The translations under genes and the position numbers were made by a program. From NCBI RefSeq assembly GCF_032399705.1, contig NZ_CP135922.1, positions 6,758,001-6,822,000 of the forward strand: a stretch of 64,000 bases of DNA. The letters are read 5' to 3'. Below, piece after piece: positions 44,481 to 52,750 of this stretch. The notes beneath the pieces are model-generated. The model made no database searches. It was given only the letters and a program-made list of their open reading frames with translations, and was not told the DNA's origin. Source of the stretch: Paenibacillus sp. BIC5C1 (GTDB taxonomy: Bacteria > Bacillota > Bacilli > Paenibacillales > Paenibacillaceae). Within the stretch, counting starts at the first letter, position 1; each line of letters begins with the position of its first letter.

Positions 44481-45410
44481 ATGCGTTATTTTATTGTGGA
44501 TGATGATCCTGGGGTTCGATCCATGCTAATGGATATTATTGAAGATGAGGGACTCGGTGAGATTGTGGGAGAAGCCGAAGATGGGGCTCATATTCAAGCT
44601 GAACTGTTGGAGCTTCATAAGGTGGATGTACTGCTAATTGATCTGCTCATGCCGCAGCGAGACGGGATTCAGACGATACGTGCACTTGAAGGAAGGTTCA
44701 ATGGCAAGATCGTGATGATCTCCCAGATTGAGTCGAAAAATATGATTGGGGAAGCCTATTCGCTTGGCATCGAATACTATATTACGAAGCCGATTAATCG
44801 ACTGGAGATCCTGTCTGTTCTGCGTCTGGTAGACGAGCGTCTGCGTATGCAGCAATCCATCGCAGATATTCAGCGTACGCTGCAAGGACTGTCCAGATTA
44901 CAATCTTCTGAACGTGCTTCAACACCGGCCCCCGACAAAACGATCACGACAGCAGGACATTTCCTGTTATCCGAGATGGGCATGATCGGAGAAGCCGGCA
45001 GCAGAGATCTGCTGGACATGCTGGAATACCTGGAGCAGATTGAAACGGAGGAACATAAACTCTCTCCATACACGTTCCCGTCACTTAAGGATATCTTCCA
45101 GAATGTAGCCATACGCAAACTGGGTTCCGATGCCACATCAGCGGAAATAACGAAGGAGATCAAGGCATCTGAGCAGCGCGTTCGCCGGGCAATTTTCCAA
45201 ACATTAAGCCATGTCGTATCGCTCGGACTCACGGATTACACACATCCGAACTTCGAGAATTACGCGTCAAAGTTCTTTGACTTTACGGAGATTCGCAAGA
45301 AAATGCTGGAACTGCAAAACAATGTGGAGCCCTCCTTGTCCCAGACCCGCATTAACACCAAAAAGTTCGTTCAGGTACTTTATCTGGAAGCGAAGCGGCT
45401 GTTGCATTAA
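44481..45410 (+). CDS. GlnL-like response regulator with YcbB-type output domain
   Basis: Predicted 309-residue regulator. The receiver (1-118) shows FIVDDDPG, phospho-Asp in VLLIDLLMPQRDG, Ser in MISQIES and Lys in ITKPINR. The C-terminal 170 residues (TFPSLKDIFQNVAIRK, SEQRVRRAIFQTLSHV, SLGLTDYTHPNFENYA, TKKFVQVLYLEAKRLL) match the output domain of Bacillus subtilis GlnL (YcbB), which controls glutamine use. AAAGGAGGA gives a very strong start. The cognate kinase GlnK is not in the window. Divergent placement beside an AgcS symporter supports the glutamine role. Confidence 0.85.
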   Translation: MRYFIVDDDPGVRSMLMDIIEDEGLGEIVGEAEDGAHIQAELLELHKVDVLLIDLLMPQRDGIQTIRALEGRFNGKIVMISQIESKNMIGEAYSLGIEYYITKPINRLEILSVLRLVDERLRMQQSIADIQRTLQGLSRLQSSERASTPAPDKTITTAGHFLLSEMGMIGEAGSRDLLDMLEYLEQIETEEHKLSPYTFPSLKDIFQNVAIRKLGSDATSAEITKEIKASEQRVRRAIFQTLSHVVSLGLTDYTHPNFENYASKFFDFTEIRKKMLELQNNVEPSLSQTRINTKKFVQVLYLEAKRLLH

Positions 45411-45418
45411 AGAGTAAC

Positions 45419-45505
45419 AAAAAAAACATGCGCTCATGATTGAACTGGAATGATACAGCATTCGATCTTCCTGCTGCCTATTCCAGCTATTATCATGTGC
45501 GCATG
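45419..45505 (-). terminator. Long hairpin terminator after the Spo0E-like gene
   Basis: CATGCGCtCATGAT (45427-45440) pairs with ATCATGtGCGCATG (45492-45505), with an inner CTGGAAT/ATTCCAG helix; eight A residues on the plus side give the T-run. It probably also serves the convergent GlnL-like gene. Confidence 0.75.
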
Positions 45506-45533
45506 ATTGCAAAAAATAGCTCATCTATATCCA

Positions 45534-45710
45534 TCAAGCCCTCGGCTTGCTTAGATTCATTCGATTATACTCATTGATCAATTCATCCAGTACCATGGAC
45601 TGCTGAAGCACATCGGGATGCCCAAACCTACCCTCGTTATGCTCTACCAACATATGAAGGTTATGTCTGGCTTTCTCTATTTGATTTTTCAATTCCAAAC
45701 TCATAACCAT
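45534..45710 (-). CDS. Spo0E-like aspartyl-phosphate phosphatase
   Basis: Predicted 58-residue two-helix protein: helix 1 KNQIEKARHNLHMLVEHNEG, helix 2 containing the family motif SxxxD in QQSMVLDELINEYN. Spo0E-type phosphatases remove phosphate from Spo0A and so delay sporulation. The length and helical hairpin fit the family. AGGG lies ten bases before the ATG at 45710; a second ATG follows at 45704. Monocistronic. It marks the host as an endospore former. Confidence 0.88.
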   Translation of the reverse strand: MVMSLELKNQIEKARHNLHMLVEHNEGRFGHPDVLQQSMVLDELINEYNRMNLSKPRA

Positions 45711-46182
45711 CGCTCTAATCCCTCCCTATTTCTGTGTTACATTTTAGGTTTTCCTGTCAATCTATAGTTGGATTAACATATGGCATAGTTCGCATGGATG
45801 TTTTGTATCCTTCTCCAATTTTTGAAAGTCTCTATAGCCATCTCTAGAAGACGATGAGAAAATGGCTCTGCAACGCCTAATTGAAGGTTGGCTTACAATT
45901 TCACGAGCAAATTATCCCCACTAACTTCATATTCAAACAGTTGTGTCATTATTGTGTATGTTAAAAAAACCAATCTCTTCGTTCTTAATCTTTAACACGA
46001 GCCTCACAAGGGATCGGATAATCATCCCAAAGGTAATAAAATCCCTTTTCATATGTAATTCATTCAGGTACAATAGGGCGATGTGTGTGTCCGGACCAGG
46101 CGGATACGAAATAAGAAGTATAGAGGACGATTCAGTTCGAACGGATCATCCTGATTTGATTATTTGGAGGCTCATCAACACC
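45711..46182. other. Intergenic region before the acetate transporter
   Basis: These 472 bases separate divergent genes. An open frame runs into the transporter from 45943 but lacks a ribosome site and protein-like content. A possible promoter is TTTCAT-N16-TACAAT ending near 46073. No structured RNA is evident. Confidence 0.45.
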
Positions 46183-46806
46183 ATGCAAACCGATTCACAG
46201 ACTAAAGTCAAAATCATAAACGCCGATCCCAGCGCAATGGGATTATTTGGGTTGGCCATCGTCACTCTGGTCGCTTCTTCCCAAAAACTTGGCATTACAG
46301 ACGGCCTTAGCTACGCCATTCCTTGGGCGATTTTCCTAGGTGCATTTGCCCAATTGTTCGCTTGTATTCAAGATTCCAAACGTAACAATACCTTTGGCAC
46401 AACTGCCTTCGGCGCATATGCATTCTTCTGGTTCGCCATGGGTGCCAACTGGCTGATCAAAATGGGCGTGTTTGGCTCCACTCTTGCGGAACAGGCAGAT
46501 GGAAAGCAGCTCGGATTTGCTTTTGCCGGATATCTCGTGTTCACCCTGTTCATGACGCTGGGTGCCGTTGAAGCCAACAAAGTATTGCTCATCATTTTCA
46601 TTCTCATTGACTTCCTGTTCCTTGGCCTGACCTTTGACGCTTTCGGCGTAGCTCCTCATATCTTCCATACCATCGCAGCTTATGCTGAAATGGGAATCGG
46701 AATCGTGTCGTTGTACGGCACAGGTGCTTCCGTACTGAACGCTCACTTCGGCTATACGTTCTTGCCTATCGGCAAGCCGTCTGGCATTTTCAGACCCAAG
46801 GCTTAA
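46183..46806 (+). CDS. GPR1/FUN34/YaaH acetate/succinate transporter
   Basis: Predicted 207-residue membrane protein with six helices. The family motif NADPSAMGLFGLAIVTLV matches N-P-x-P-x-G-L at the N-terminus, and FGTTAFGAYAFFWFAMG and GYTFLPIGKPSGIF follow. SatP-type members take up acetate or succinate with protons. The ATG at 46183 follows TTGGAGG by 12 bases. The long leader (over 100 bases after the possible promoter) is of unknown use. A GC-rich terminator closes the gene. Confidence 0.85.
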   Translation: MQTDSQTKVKIINADPSAMGLFGLAIVTLVASSQKLGITDGLSYAIPWAIFLGAFAQLFACIQDSKRNNTFGTTAFGAYAFFWFAMGANWLIKMGVFGSTLAEQADGKQLGFAFAGYLVFTLFMTLGAVEANKVLLIIFILIDFLFLGLTFDAFGVAPHIFHTIAAYAEMGIGIVSLYGTGASVLNAHFGYTFLPIGKPSGIFRPKA

Positions 46807-46819
46807 TATACAACATCAA

Positions 46820-46857
46820 ACCGCCAGCGCGCCGGTCCGCGCCTGGCGGTTTTTTTT
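46820..46857 (+). terminator. Terminator of the acetate transporter gene
   Basis: ACCGCCAGcGCG pairs with CGCgcCTGGCGGT and eight T residues follow. Confidence 0.9.
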
Positions 46858-46993
46858 GAATCATGCTTCACTTGAATAGGGATACAGCTTCTTTTTTACT
46901 TTTTACCATTTTTTTCATTGCTTTTTCTGAAAAAAAAGTATAATATTAACATGTATTAGACAACATTATACTAGGTGAGGGAGTTTATAACAA

Positions 46994-47461
46994 ATGAGAA
47001 ACAAAGCAAGATCCGCAGTTTTATCCTTAGCACTAGCCGCAACTTTGGCGATTCCAGTAGTAGTTAGCGCTGATAGCGTCCAGCTAAATCCGGCAGATGA
47101 GACAACGCCACCAATTGTTACTCCGTTCGCTATTGGTAACACACAGCCGCTCACAACTGTGAGCTCTGCTTCTTCTACCGCCCCCGCTTCTTTCTCGGTT
47201 CCAGCTGGTTACGGACATGGTAAATTCTACTTCCTAAACAATGGAACAAGCAATCTAACTGTTACGATGCAACACTCATCAGGATTAGAGTATATTGCAG
47301 CTACTGTTAAGCCGGGAGCAGCATATACTTGGAGAAGCACGGCGGATTATCCGCAAGGTATGCGCGGTGGTGACTATAAAATCTCATTCCATTGTTCCAA
47401 TGGTGTAAATGTAAAGTGGTCTGCATTCGCTTCCAATAGCGCCACTGAAGCTAACGGATAA
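46994..47461 (+). CDS. Secreted small protein of unknown family
   Basis: Predicted 155-residue exported protein. Residues 1-26 are a signal peptide ending VVVSADS. The mature part has a Pro/Thr/Ser stretch (32-66) and a beta-rich C-terminal half (SVPAGYGHGKFYFLNNGTS, YKISFHCSNGVNVKWSAFA) resembling small extracellular sandwich proteins in its Gly/aromatic alternation. A single Cys is present. GAGGGAG lies ten bases before the ATG, and TATAAT at 46939-46944 offers a -10 element. A perfect 18-base-arm terminator follows. No function is recognised. Confidence 0.7.
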   Translation: MRNKARSAVLSLALAATLAIPVVVSADSVQLNPADETTPPIVTPFAIGNTQPLTTVSSASSTAPASFSVPAGYGHGKFYFLNNGTSNLTVTMQHSSGLEYIAATVKPGAAYTWRSTADYPQGMRGGDYKISFHCSNGVNVKWSAFASNSATEANG

Positions 47462-47490
47462 AACATTAAAATCCGTTACGACTGATTATT

Positions 47491-47540
47491 CACAAAAAAG
47501 GATTCGAGGCCATTATCGGCAGCTCGAATCCTTTTTTGTG
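47491..47540. terminator. Strong symmetric terminator
   Basis: CACAAAAAAGGATTCGAG (47491-47508) is the perfect complement of the segment 47523-47540. It closes the secreted-protein gene and works in either direction. Confidence 0.92.
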
Positions 47541-47805
47541 TATTCGAAATGTAACAGTGTATGACAGTCTATTATATTGGTACATCAGACGGCATGTCGT
47601 CGACGCTAGAAGCGCCCTAGCTTCCGATAATATCGGTGAACGAGCAGGACTCAAGCAGTCGGCTATTGCCCGTCTGGAGAGCTCCGCGCAGATTCCGCGC
47701 TTCGATACGCTCCAGAAGGTGGCTTTTGCACTTGGCTTGCGCTTTGAACTGGTTCCTGATGGCGAGGAAGAAGTGACCGACACCTATACTAGAACTAACA
47801 TATAG
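47536..47805 (+). pseudogene. XRE-type helix-turn-helix remnant
   Basis: The frame encodes IGERAGLKQSAIARLESS and FDTLQKVAFALGLRFELVP, the second half of an XRE helix-turn-helix as in HigA-type antitoxins. The part before it (DARSALASDN) is about two residues short of the usual first helix and helix 2, and the frame begins inside the preceding terminator with no ribosome site. It is therefore read as the decayed end of a regulator or antitoxin gene; a partner toxin was not found. It could still be a short functional protein if a start further in is used. Confidence 0.5.
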
Positions 47806-47868
47806 AGAGGATGGACGCGGCATATCTTGCAACGTCCATCAGCCATACTGTCAAGAGGACTACAAAGA

Positions 47869-48399
47869 ATGAGAGAGATACCTAAACCTACGGAATTAGA
47901 TCAAGTGGAGAGAAAGTATGTGCGCGAAACACGTTGTTTCAAGACGGCAAGAGTATTTCCAACCGATGTAAATAACCATAATACCTTGTTTGGCGGCAAA
48001 CTCATGTCCTATATCGATGACATTGCATCCATCGCCGCATCCAAGTTGTGCCGGGTAAATACCGTTACGGCTTCGACCGATTCGGTCGATTTCTTGTATC
48101 CGATTAATCCGACGGATTCGGTGACGTTGGAATCCTTCGCATCGTGGACGGGACGAAGTTCGATGGAGATTTTTGTGAAGGTGATCCGCGAGGATCTGAA
48201 GACGGGGGAGAAGAAGATTGCGGCGACCGCATTCCTTACCTTTGTCGCTTTGGATGAAAATAACCGTAAACTCATTGTTCCTCGCATCATTCCGGAGACG
48301 GAGGAAGAGAAGAAATTATACGACTGCTCCAGCCCGGGCGGCCATGCGGAAACAACGGCGGGCAGAAAGCAAGAACTTCGCCGACTTCCTCACCGTTAG
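47869..48399 (+). CDS. Acyl-CoA thioesterase, hotdog fold, with altered C-terminus
   Basis: Predicted 176-residue enzyme of the YkhA/BACH type that hydrolyses acyl-CoA. The hotdog domain (residues 16-140) includes the family motif NHNTLFGGKLMSYIDDIASIAA and STDSVDFLYPI, and is intact. Beyond KKLYD (about 152) the frame gives an unrelated tail, while the frame one base back encodes TAPARAAMRKQRRAESKNF, the tail expected for the family, ending at 48415. A small deletion near 48325 (for example of two bases in a repeated AC) explains this. The catalytic part should still work. ATG 47869 has AAGAGGAC upstream. Confidence 0.8.
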   Translation: MREIPKPTELDQVERKYVRETRCFKTARVFPTDVNNHNTLFGGKLMSYIDDIASIAASKLCRVNTVTASTDSVDFLYPINPTDSVTLESFASWTGRSSMEIFVKVIREDLKTGEKKIAATAFLTFVALDENNRKLIVPRIIPETEEEKKLYDCSSPGGHAETTAGRKQELRRLPHR

Positions 48400-48433
48400 T
48401 TATCCTTGGGAATAAGAGAATCAGGCACGCTAT

Positions 48434-49072
48434 TCAGTCCTGAAGCATGCGTTCATGAATGGTCCGGCCCTTCTGCCCTGGTTCAATCAGGAGACGGGTC
48501 GGTTTGATATTAATGAGCGCAGTCAGCTGTTCTCCCATGTAGTGGGAAGAATACTTGAAACCAATCTCCGCCCAATGCATAATCACACCAACGGTTGCAG
48601 ATACCAGGTAACTTAGCATGATGTCGTAATTAATAGTGTAGTTACTATCTTCGGTCACCAATATAAAATCTTCGGTTAAATATGTTCTGAACATGTTGCA
48701 GAGTCTGGTTCCCATATCCCCATGCATCGTCATCAAGGCCCGAAAGATATCTTGATGTGCTTCAATATATTCAAATACAGGCATCGTTGATGGCAGCAAT
48801 GCCGTCATATCTACTTCTTTTAACTCCGCATATGGTGATGCATAAGCTTGCCCCACACCCTGCATGAAATCATCCAGAATAAATTGCAGTAGCTCGGGCT
48901 TGCCTGGAAAATGTAAATAGAACGTTCCCCGGTTGTAATCCGCCCGCTCCGTAATGTCACGAATCGTGACGGCTTCAGCTCCCTTTTCCAATATCAAAGA
49001 CACTGTCGCAGCAATGATGGCATCCTGCGTTCTTCGTGCCCTCCGATCCTGAGGGTGTTCGATAATCAACAT
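48434..49072 (-). CDS. TetR-family transcriptional regulator
   Basis: Predicted 212-residue repressor. The N-terminal helix-turn-helix (RRTQDAIIAATVSLILEKGA, TIRDITERADYNRGTFYLHF) is typical, and the C-terminal domain is all helical with MPVFEYIEAHQDIFRALM as in TetR_C_7-like members. ATG 49072 has GAGGAGG five bases upstream. It is divergent from an SDR gene, and the inverted repeat at 49136-49152 lies between them, the usual arrangement for a local repressor and its target. The ligand is unknown. Confidence 0.87.
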   Translation of the reverse strand: MLIIEHPQDRRARRTQDAIIAATVSLILEKGAEAVTIRDITERADYNRGTFYLHFPGKPELLQFILDDFMQGVGQAYASPYAELKEVDMTALLPSTMPVFEYIEAHQDIFRALMTMHGDMGTRLCNMFRTYLTEDFILVTEDSNYTINYDIMLSYLVSATVGVIMHWAEIGFKYSSHYMGEQLTALINIKPTRLLIEPGQKGRTIHERMLQD

Positions 49073-49135
49073 TTCCACCTCCTCTGTCCATTATTGTAAC
49101 CTAAATGAACACCGCTTACATCCCTGTCCGATAGC

Positions 49136-49152
49136 TGACATATGCGATGTCA
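49136..49152. promoter_or_regulatory. Likely TetR operator
   Basis: TGACAT-atgcg-ATGTCA is a perfect inverted repeat with 6-base arms, located midway between the divergent TetR and SDR genes. Confidence 0.6.
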
Positions 49153-49264
49153 ATGATGATTGTCACATTTCTATGTATATCTTAACATTAAGACAGGAAC
49201 GATAGACAACAGGTTGAACGTTTACTCACAGTTCACCTGATTTCATTTTATAAGGAGCGAATAC

Positions 49265-50035
49265 ATGATGAGTACATCATATACCCAAACAGCCATTATT
49301 ACAGGAGCAGCCGGAGGCATCGGTAAAGAATTGGCACGTCGCCTTGCTGAACGCAAAATCAATCTGGTGCTGGTCGATCTGAACGAAGAAGCCATCCAAC
49401 AAACCATCACGGAACTGGAACTCGACAAAGAGCACGTCATTGCGGTGAAAGCAAACGTATCTCAAGAATCCGACGTGAAAAATTATGTGCAAAAAGCACT
49501 GGATGCTTTTGGCCGAATCGATTATTTTGCCAACAATGCCGGGATTGAAGGTCCAACCGGACTGATCGAAGATCTAAGCGTTGAAGCCCTCGATCTCGTA
49601 TATAACGTTAATGTGCGCGGTGTATTCCTTGGTTTGCAGAACGTCATCCCTGTCATGAAAAAACAAAAATCTGGTGCGATTCTGAATACCTCTTCCCTTG
49701 CAGGTCTGATGGGTGCTCCAGCCGTATCTCCATATATTATGTCCAAACATGCCGTGGTTGGCCTCACGCGTACCGCTGCGAATGAACTGGCACCTTATGG
49801 TATTCGGGTTAACGCGGTATTGCCGGGCACTATTAATACCCGCATGATGCGCCAAATCGAAGCAAACTCCGGTAATGTGGAAGATTATCAATCCGCTACC
49901 GTATCCGCAATTCCAATGGGCCGCTACGGTGAACCGGAAGAAGTCGCAGCCATCATGAACTTCCTGTTGTCCGAAGAAGCTTCGTATGTCACCGCTTCCC
50001 TCTATACTGTCGATGGCGGTATGATGGGGCAATAA
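49265..50035 (+). CDS. Short-chain dehydrogenase/reductase (FabG-like)
   Basis: Predicted 256-residue NAD(P)-dependent oxidoreductase. GAAGGIGKELAR binds the cofactor, FANNAGIEGP is the NNAG motif, LNTSSLAGL carries the catalytic Ser and SPYIMSKHAVVGL the Tyr-x-x-x-Lys pair, and YTVDGGMMG is the usual end. VDLNE after strand 2 has an acidic residue, which suggests NAD rather than NADP. AAGGAG lies eight bases before the ATG. Probably controlled by the divergent TetR protein. The substrate is unknown. Confidence 0.88.
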   Translation: MMSTSYTQTAIITGAAGGIGKELARRLAERKINLVLVDLNEEAIQQTITELELDKEHVIAVKANVSQESDVKNYVQKALDAFGRIDYFANNAGIEGPTGLIEDLSVEALDLVYNVNVRGVFLGLQNVIPVMKKQKSGAILNTSSLAGLMGAPAVSPYIMSKHAVVGLTRTAANELAPYGIRVNAVLPGTINTRMMRQIEANSGNVEDYQSATVSAIPMGRYGEPEEVAAIMNFLLSEEASYVTASLYTVDGGMMGQ

Positions 50036-50096
50036 GAAGAATAGGGCTAGTCCAACGGGGCTGGCTGGTTAAAAGGTTTTTCCGAATGTACAATCA

Positions 50097-50147
50097 AAAT
50101 GACCTCAAATTCCACAATAACGTGGAGGCTGAGGTCATTTTTTTAAT
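50097..50147. terminator. Bidirectional terminator
   Basis: AATGACCTCA pairs with TGAGGTCATT around an inner TTCCAC/GTGGA helix, followed by seven T residues. It lies between the convergent SDR and small acidic protein genes. Confidence 0.88.
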
Positions 50148-50161
50148 AGATTGATTTAGAT

Positions 50162-50446
50162 TTAGTCCACGTAGCCTGCGAGACCTTTTTCCATCAAGTA
50201 GTCCATTTCAGCATCCAGAATGCCTTCAACGGTCAACTCATCCAGTTTCACATCTTTGCGGCTCAGAATGTAGTCGGCCAGATCGTCACCATCGATATCC
50301 ACATCGCCTTTGGCATTTTCATGCGCTTTGTTAATGTACGCCTGCTCGTGCTTCAGTACAAGAGCGATATTCGCTTCGCTTGCCTTTGTCTTCTCTGCAA
50401 TATATGCCTTCATTTCCTGTTCATTAATTGAATTTGCTTCAGTCAC
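50162..50446 (-). CDS. Small acidic protein of unknown function
   Basis: Predicted 94-residue soluble, helical protein with a strongly acidic second half (KGDVDIDGDDLADYIL, VEGILDAEMDYLMEK). The start is GTG with AAGGAG ten bases upstream. No family is recognised. It is monocistronic, 84 bases from the end of the two-component kinase gene upstream and facing a shared terminator. It has no membrane segment and no Cys. Confidence 0.7.
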   Translation of the reverse strand: MTEANSINEQEMKAYIAEKTKASEANIALVLKHEQAYINKAHENAKGDVDIDGDDLADYILSRKDVKLDELTVEGILDAEMDYLMEKGLAGYVD

Positions 50447-50529
50447 GTTAAGTCAGCTCCTTGATTCATACGTTCTGTTGCCATTGTAGCATAGGTTAAC
50501 CCACAACAGTCATGCCTTATTCCTTACCC

Positions 50530-51831
50530 CTAAGATAAACGAACGTAAAATGTTGCGCCTTCCCCTACCACACTGCGGGCATAAATTTCACCTTTATGCT
50601 GCTCCACGATCGATCTTGCAATCGCAAGACCCAATCCATGTCCACCATGTTTCCGTGCTCTGGAGGCATCAGTACGATAGAAACGATCGAATATCCGGTC
50701 CAGATGTTCAGCAGCAATGCCCTCTCCCGTGTTGGAAACGGCCAGTACAACATCATTGTTATGTTTCTTAAGCGATACGTTGACCGAGCCTTTGGCTCTG
50801 GAGTATTTCACAGCATTATCGAGCAAAATCAGAATGACTTGCTTAATCTGTTCGCTGTTGCCATGGACCATGAGCTGCGGCTCAATGCTGTAGTCCAGAG
50901 ATATATTTTTCTCAAAAATCACGGCCTCCATCGTTAAAATAATGTTCTCCACCGCATCGCTCATATTGAATTTGGCATGAATCATCGAGGATCGCGAATC
51001 ATCAATTTGAGTCAGATATAACAGATCATTCGTCAGTCCCGACATGCGTTCCGTCTCCGACTTGATGTAATGCAGCCACTTGGCCTGATTCTCAATCGTA
51101 TCCTCCCGGTTCGCGAGAAGCACATCCGTGTTGGTATTGATGATTGCCAGCGGTGTTTTCAACTCATGTGAAGCATCGGCTATGAACTGCTTTTGCTTCT
51201 CGAAGGCTTCCTTGACCGGGGTAATGGAGCGATTGGCGAAATAGCGGCTCAGGAAGAAGATAACGATCAGCATAATCAAACCTACAACAGCAAAAGTATA
51301 AATCAGATTCGTAAGGATGCCCTGTTGGGCCGTCACATCGATGAACACAATCATGTGCCCTGTGCTGCTCGGGTCGATCACATAAGCCCAATCGGTTCCA
51401 TTCAGCGTGAATTGTCCGGTCTTACGATCCAGATCGTTAACCTTGTTCACCTTTTGCAAAGCTTCAGTATAGAACGTGTCATCCATATCAAACCTGGAGT
51501 GCGTATCCGTGATTTTCCATTCACTGTCCGTCTTGATCATGAATGATACGGAGCGTCCCGGCGGCGAGTTCGGGTCACTCCCCGGCGCTCCATTGGCAAT
51601 GGAATCCGATGGCTGTGATCCTGTCACTGAATCCCTGTCATCACCACGCGGCATCTTGCTGGAGTTGTAAGGACCATGATAGAAATCCGACACTTTGAAC
51701 AGCTCCATGTTGGTTTCCCGCTGTACATTCTGGTACGTAATGATGTAGATCGTAGCAAAGGCAACCAGCATCATAATCGAGATGGATACCAGATTCACAA
51801 TCAGAAATCGGTTTCTGAGTTTCTTGAACAT
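50530..51831 (-). CDS. Sensor histidine kinase
   Basis: Predicted 433-residue membrane kinase. TM1 is 9-32, an extracellular loop (35-175) includes a Pro/Ser/Asp-rich portion, TM2 is 178-198, then a short HAMP-like link, HisKA with SHELKTPLAIINTNTDVLL (phospho-His near 222), and HATPase with LLDNAVKYSRAKG, NTGEGIAAEHLDRIFDRFYR and GGHGLGLAIARSIVEQH. Its ATG shares one base with the stop of the regulator gene (TGATG). The pair is divergent from the VTC/DUF4956/DUF4353 operon and probably controls it. Signal unknown. Confidence 0.9.
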   Translation of the reverse strand: MFKKLRNRFLIVNLVSISIMMLVAFATIYIITYQNVQRETNMELFKVSDFYHGPYNSSKMPRGDDRDSVTGSQPSDSIANGAPGSDPNSPPGRSVSFMIKTDSEWKITDTHSRFDMDDTFYTEALQKVNKVNDLDRKTGQFTLNGTDWAYVIDPSSTGHMIVFIDVTAQQGILTNLIYTFAVVGLIMLIVIFFLSRYFANRSITPVKEAFEKQKQFIADASHELKTPLAIINTNTDVLLANREDTIENQAKWLHYIKSETERMSGLTNDLLYLTQIDDSRSSMIHAKFNMSDAVENIILTMEAVIFEKNISLDYSIEPQLMVHGNSEQIKQVILILLDNAVKYSRAKGSVNVSLKKHNNDVVLAVSNTGEGIAAEHLDRIFDRFYRTDASRARKHGGHGLGLAIARSIVEQHKGEIYARSVVGEGATFYVRLS

Positions 51832-52508
51832 CAGGCCGTCACCTCAAGTACGTACCCCACACCCCGAATCGTATTGATGCGGACCGCGGAGTTCAGGAAG
51901 GTTAATTTCTTGCGTAAAAACGAGATGTACACCTCCACATTGTTATACTCCACTTCCGAATCGAACCCCCACAACTTCTCAATAATCTGCTCTTTGGAAG
52001 TAATGGCCTGTTTGCGAGTGATTAACAGTTCCAGCAGTTCATTTTCCTTCAGATTCAGCTTGATCTCCTTTCCTTGAACACTCAGCTTCAGCTGCGTGGT
52101 GTTCAGTTCGATGTCACCAAACTTCAGTCCATCCTCTGGAACGACTTCTCCCTTCCTTCTCAGGGCTGCCCGAATCCGGGCGAGCAATTCCTCCGTGGCA
52201 AAGGGCTTTGCTATATAATCATCCGCTCCATAATCCAGCCCAGTCACTTTGTCTGAAATTTCTCCTTTGGCTGTGAGCAGAATGACAGGCGTATGATTGC
52301 CTTCGCTGCGCAGTTTCTTCAGCACGGTAATTCCGTCCATTTCCGGCATCATGATGTCCAGCAACAACAGATCATAGATTCCACTCAGCGCATAATCCAG
52401 ACCCGATCTCCCGTCATGCACCATGTCTACAGAGTAATTGTGTTTTTTCAATATTTGCGATACGGCTTCTGCCAAATGAACCTCATCTTCCGCAATAAGT
52501 ATTCTCAT
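51831..52508 (-). CDS. OmpR-family response regulator
   Basis: Predicted 225-residue regulator. Receiver (1-118): IAEDEVHLAE, phospho-Asp in LLLLDIMMPEMDG, Thr in LLTAKGE, Lys in IAKPFA. Winged helix (128-224): LKENELLELLITRKQAITSKEQ-like sequence and VEVYISFLRKKL. The ATG at 52508 gives MRILIAEDE; AGAGG lies about 12 bases upstream. Candidate binding boxes (hexamer pairs at 11-base period) flank the divergent promoters at 52583-52600 and 52661-52677, indicating self-control and control of the facing operon. Confidence 0.9.
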   Translation of the reverse strand: MRILIAEDEVHLAEAVSQILKKHNYSVDMVHDGRSGLDYALSGIYDLLLLDIMMPEMDGITVLKKLRSEGNHTPVILLTAKGEISDKVTGLDYGADDYIAKPFATEELLARIRAALRRKGEVVPEDGLKFGDIELNTTQLKLSVQGKEIKLNLKENELLELLITRKQAITSKEQIIEKLWGFDSEVEYNNVEVYISFLRKKLTFLNSAVRINTIRGVGYVLEVTA

Positions 52509-52555
52509 CGGTTCTTCATTCCTCTGCATGAATTGGTTTCGATATAAGTCAATCT

Positions 52556-52600
52556 ATTATACCAACGATTGTAGCAACCGAACCTTGAATCAATCTTAAT
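52556..52600 (-). promoter_or_regulatory. Two-component operon promoter with regulator box
   Basis: Read on the minus strand, TTAAG-ATTGA-TTCAAGG (52599-52583) is a hexamer pair at 11-base period. It overlaps a -35 position, and a perfect TATAAT lies at 52561-52556. The box is an inverted copy of that at 52661-52677. Confidence 0.6.
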
Positions 52601-52660
52601 TTCAGTTTTTTCGCGAACTATTAAAGGAAGGTAAAAAAAGATCAACGGAATGTAAAATCA

Positions 52661-52693
52661 TTTAAGATTCATTCAAGGTTGGCGCTCTAAGAT
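52661..52693 (+). promoter_or_regulatory. VTC operon promoter with regulator box
   Basis: TTTAAG-ATTCA-TTCAAG (52661-52677) followed after 10 bases by TAAGAT (52688-52693), a -10-like element. The box takes the place of a -35 element, as in promoters activated by OmpR-type regulators. It matches the minus-strand box in 16 of 17 positions. Confidence 0.6.
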
Positions 52694-52750
52694 ACAGACA
52701 TGGAAGCAATACACGATGCAACAAAACATGGATGAAAGGACTGAACCCCA

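Noticed and set aside
45943..46182. N-terminal extension of the acetate transporter
   Set aside because: The extra 80 residues are not family-like, and a GGAGG site places the start at 46183 just before the conserved N-terminal motif.
47536..47805. Toxin-antitoxin pair
   Set aside because: Only an XRE-like half protein is present; no toxin-like frame lies on either side before the thioesterase or secreted-protein genes.
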